Assembly (NCBI RefSeq): GCF_022780145.1
Contig: NZ_JALEXO010000076.1
Coordinates: 1 to 6,184 of the forward strand
Origin: Intestinibacter sp.
GTDB taxonomy: Bacteria; Bacillota; Clostridia; Peptostreptococcales; Peptostreptococcaceae
Reading direction: 5' to 3'
Length of the DNA: 6,184 bases
The notes under the pieces were generated by a model. It did not search any database. It worked only from the letters and a program-made list of their open reading frames with translations, and was not told the origin of the DNA. The translations under genes and the position numbers were made by a program. Below are positions 5,064 through 6,184 of this stretch, piece by piece (the stretch's first letter is position 1; each line of letters begins with the position of its first letter).

Positions 5064-6184
5064 ATGTGTGGAATAGTAGGATACTTAGGTAACAGACAAG
5101 CAACAGATGTTTTAGTCGATGGACTATCAAAATTAGAGTACAGAGGATATGACTCTGCAGGTGTAGCAGTAAACAATGGAAAAGATAACTTAGAAATAAG
5201 AAAATTCCAAGGTAGATTAGCTGTACTTGCTGAAGATTTACAAAAATCTCCAATAGAAGGACATTTAGGTATAGGTCATACAAGATGGGCTACTCATGGT
5301 GTGCCATCAGACGAAAATGCGCATCCTCATTTTAATGAAGATAAAACTATAGCAGTAGTTCACAATGGTATAATAGAAAACTACTTAGAATTAAGAGCTG
5401 AATTACAAGCTGAAGGATACCACTTTGTATCTCAAACAGATACAGAAGTAGCAGCTCATATGATAAGCAAATATTACCAAGGCGATCTTTTAGATGCAGT
5501 TTACAAAGCTACAGCTAGATTTAGAGGAGCTTATGCATTAGGTGTTATATGCACAGATAACGACAAAGAATTAGTAGCAGTTAGAAAAGACAGTCCATTA
5601 ATAGTTGGATTAGGCGATGGAGAAAACTTCATAGCATCTGATATACCTGCAGTATTAAAATACACAAGAAAGGTTTACTACTTAGAAAATGGTGAATATG
5701 TTCACATAACAGCAGACAAAGTTCAAGTTTTAAACGAAAATAGAGAAGTAGTAGACAAAAAAGTAAACGAAATAACTTGGGACGTTGAAGCAGCATCTAA
5801 AGGCGGATACGACCATTTCATGATAAAAGAAATATATGAACAACCAGAAGGTACTAAGAATACTCTAATGAGAAGATTAGACGAAAATGGTGAAATCAAA
5901 TTAGACGATATAGATATAACTAAAGAACAATTAGAAAAAATAAATAAAATCTATATAGTAGCTTGTGGTACTGCTTATAATGCAGGACTTGTTGGAGCAC
6001 ATGCAGTAGAAAGATTCTTAAAGGTTCCTGTAGTAACTGACATAGCTTCAGAATTCAGATACAGCGATCCATTCATGGATGAAAACACATTAGTTATATT
6101 AGCTAGCCAATCTGGTGAAACTGCTGATACACTTTCTGTGTTAAGAGAAGCTAAAGCAAAAGGAGCTACAGTTTTATCAATAGC
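5064..6184 (+). CDS. glmS: glutamine--fructose-6-phosphate aminotransferase (isomerizing) GlmS, 3' truncated by window
   Basis: GlmS makes glucosamine-6-phosphate from fructose-6-phosphate and glutamine, the committed step of amino-sugar and peptidoglycan precursor synthesis. The frame is open from ATG 5064 to the window end, giving 373 codons of a protein usually about 600 residues long. The N-terminal glutaminase (Ntn-type) domain is complete: Cys2 becomes the catalytic N-terminal Cys after Met removal (MCGIVGY), followed by EYRGYDSAG (25-33), HTRWATHG (72-79), HNGIIENY (100-107) and TDTE (125-128). The first SIS isomerase subdomain begins around 290 with ACGTAYNAG (300-308), and the sugar-phosphate loop SQSGET lies at 348-353. 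The second SIS subdomain lies beyond the window. The glmS ribozyme in its leader gives product-feedback control by GlcN6P. Its product is the substrate of GlmM, encoded just upstream. Frequent TTC, TAC, AAC and GAC codons suggest high expression. Confidence 0.98.
   Translation, partial: MCGIVGYLGNRQATDVLVDGLSKLEYRGYDSAGVAVNNGKDNLEIRKFQGRLAVLAEDLQKSPIEGHLGIGHTRWATHGVPSDENAHPHFNEDKTIAVVHNGIIENYLELRAELQAEGYHFVSQTDTEVAAHMISKYYQGDLLDAVYKATARFRGAYALGVICTDNDKELVAVRKDSPLIVGLGDGENFIASDIPAVLKYTRKVYYLENGEYVHITADKVQVLNENREVVDKKVNEITWDVEAASKGGYDHFMIKEIYEQPEGTKNTLMRRLDENGEIKLDDIDITKEQLEKINKIYIVACGTAYNAGLVGAHAVERFLKVPVVTDIASEFRYSDPFMDENTLVILASQSGETADTLSVLREAKAKGATVLSI

Noticed and set aside
4985..5283. Minus-strand open frames over the ribozyme tail and the glmS start
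   Set aside because: They overlap the conserved ribozyme P4 and the GlmS catalytic N terminus; shadows.

Overview
The window is a strongly AT-rich stretch of what looks like a low-GC Gram-positive (Firmicutes) chromosome, most likely Clostridia and perhaps Peptostreptococcaceae. That placement is inferred from composition, AGA-only arginine usage in the highly expressed genes, tRNA genes that encode their CCA ends, a glmS ribozyme and the gene order. No species is claimed. Everything recognisable lies on the + strand.

Region 1 (1-778) is the tail of an rRNA operon. It holds the 3' end of a 5S rRNA gene, then eight tightly packed tRNA genes (Asn-GTT, Leu-TAA, initiator fMet-CAT, Glu-TTC, Val-TAC, Asp-GTC, Gly-GCC, Arg-TCT), closed by a rho-independent terminator. 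Region 2 (779-3085) has an AT-rich promoter region and then cdaA (diadenylate cyclase) overlapping cdaR (YbbR-domain regulator) by an ATGA junction, closed by a second intrinsic terminator. Region 3 (3086-4746) has two candidate promoters, glmM (phosphoglucosamine mutase) and a strong hairpin without a U-tract. Region 4 (4747-6184) is the glmS leader, containing a well-conserved GlcN6P-responsive glmS ribozyme, followed by the first 373 codons of glmS, which runs off the window.

The genes link c-di-AMP signalling with cell-wall precursor supply. GlmS makes glucosamine-6-phosphate and GlmM converts it to glucosamine-1-phosphate for UDP-GlcNAc and peptidoglycan. CdaA makes c-di-AMP at the membrane, CdaR modulates it, and GlmM is known in other Firmicutes to bind and inhibit CdaA. 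The order cdaA-cdaR-glmM-glmS is the classic Firmicutes arrangement, so no wholly new system is evident. The least explained signals are regulatory: a possible upstream helix covering the glmS ribozyme cleavage site, the hairpin between glmM and glmS, and an inverted repeat overlapping a candidate glmM promoter.
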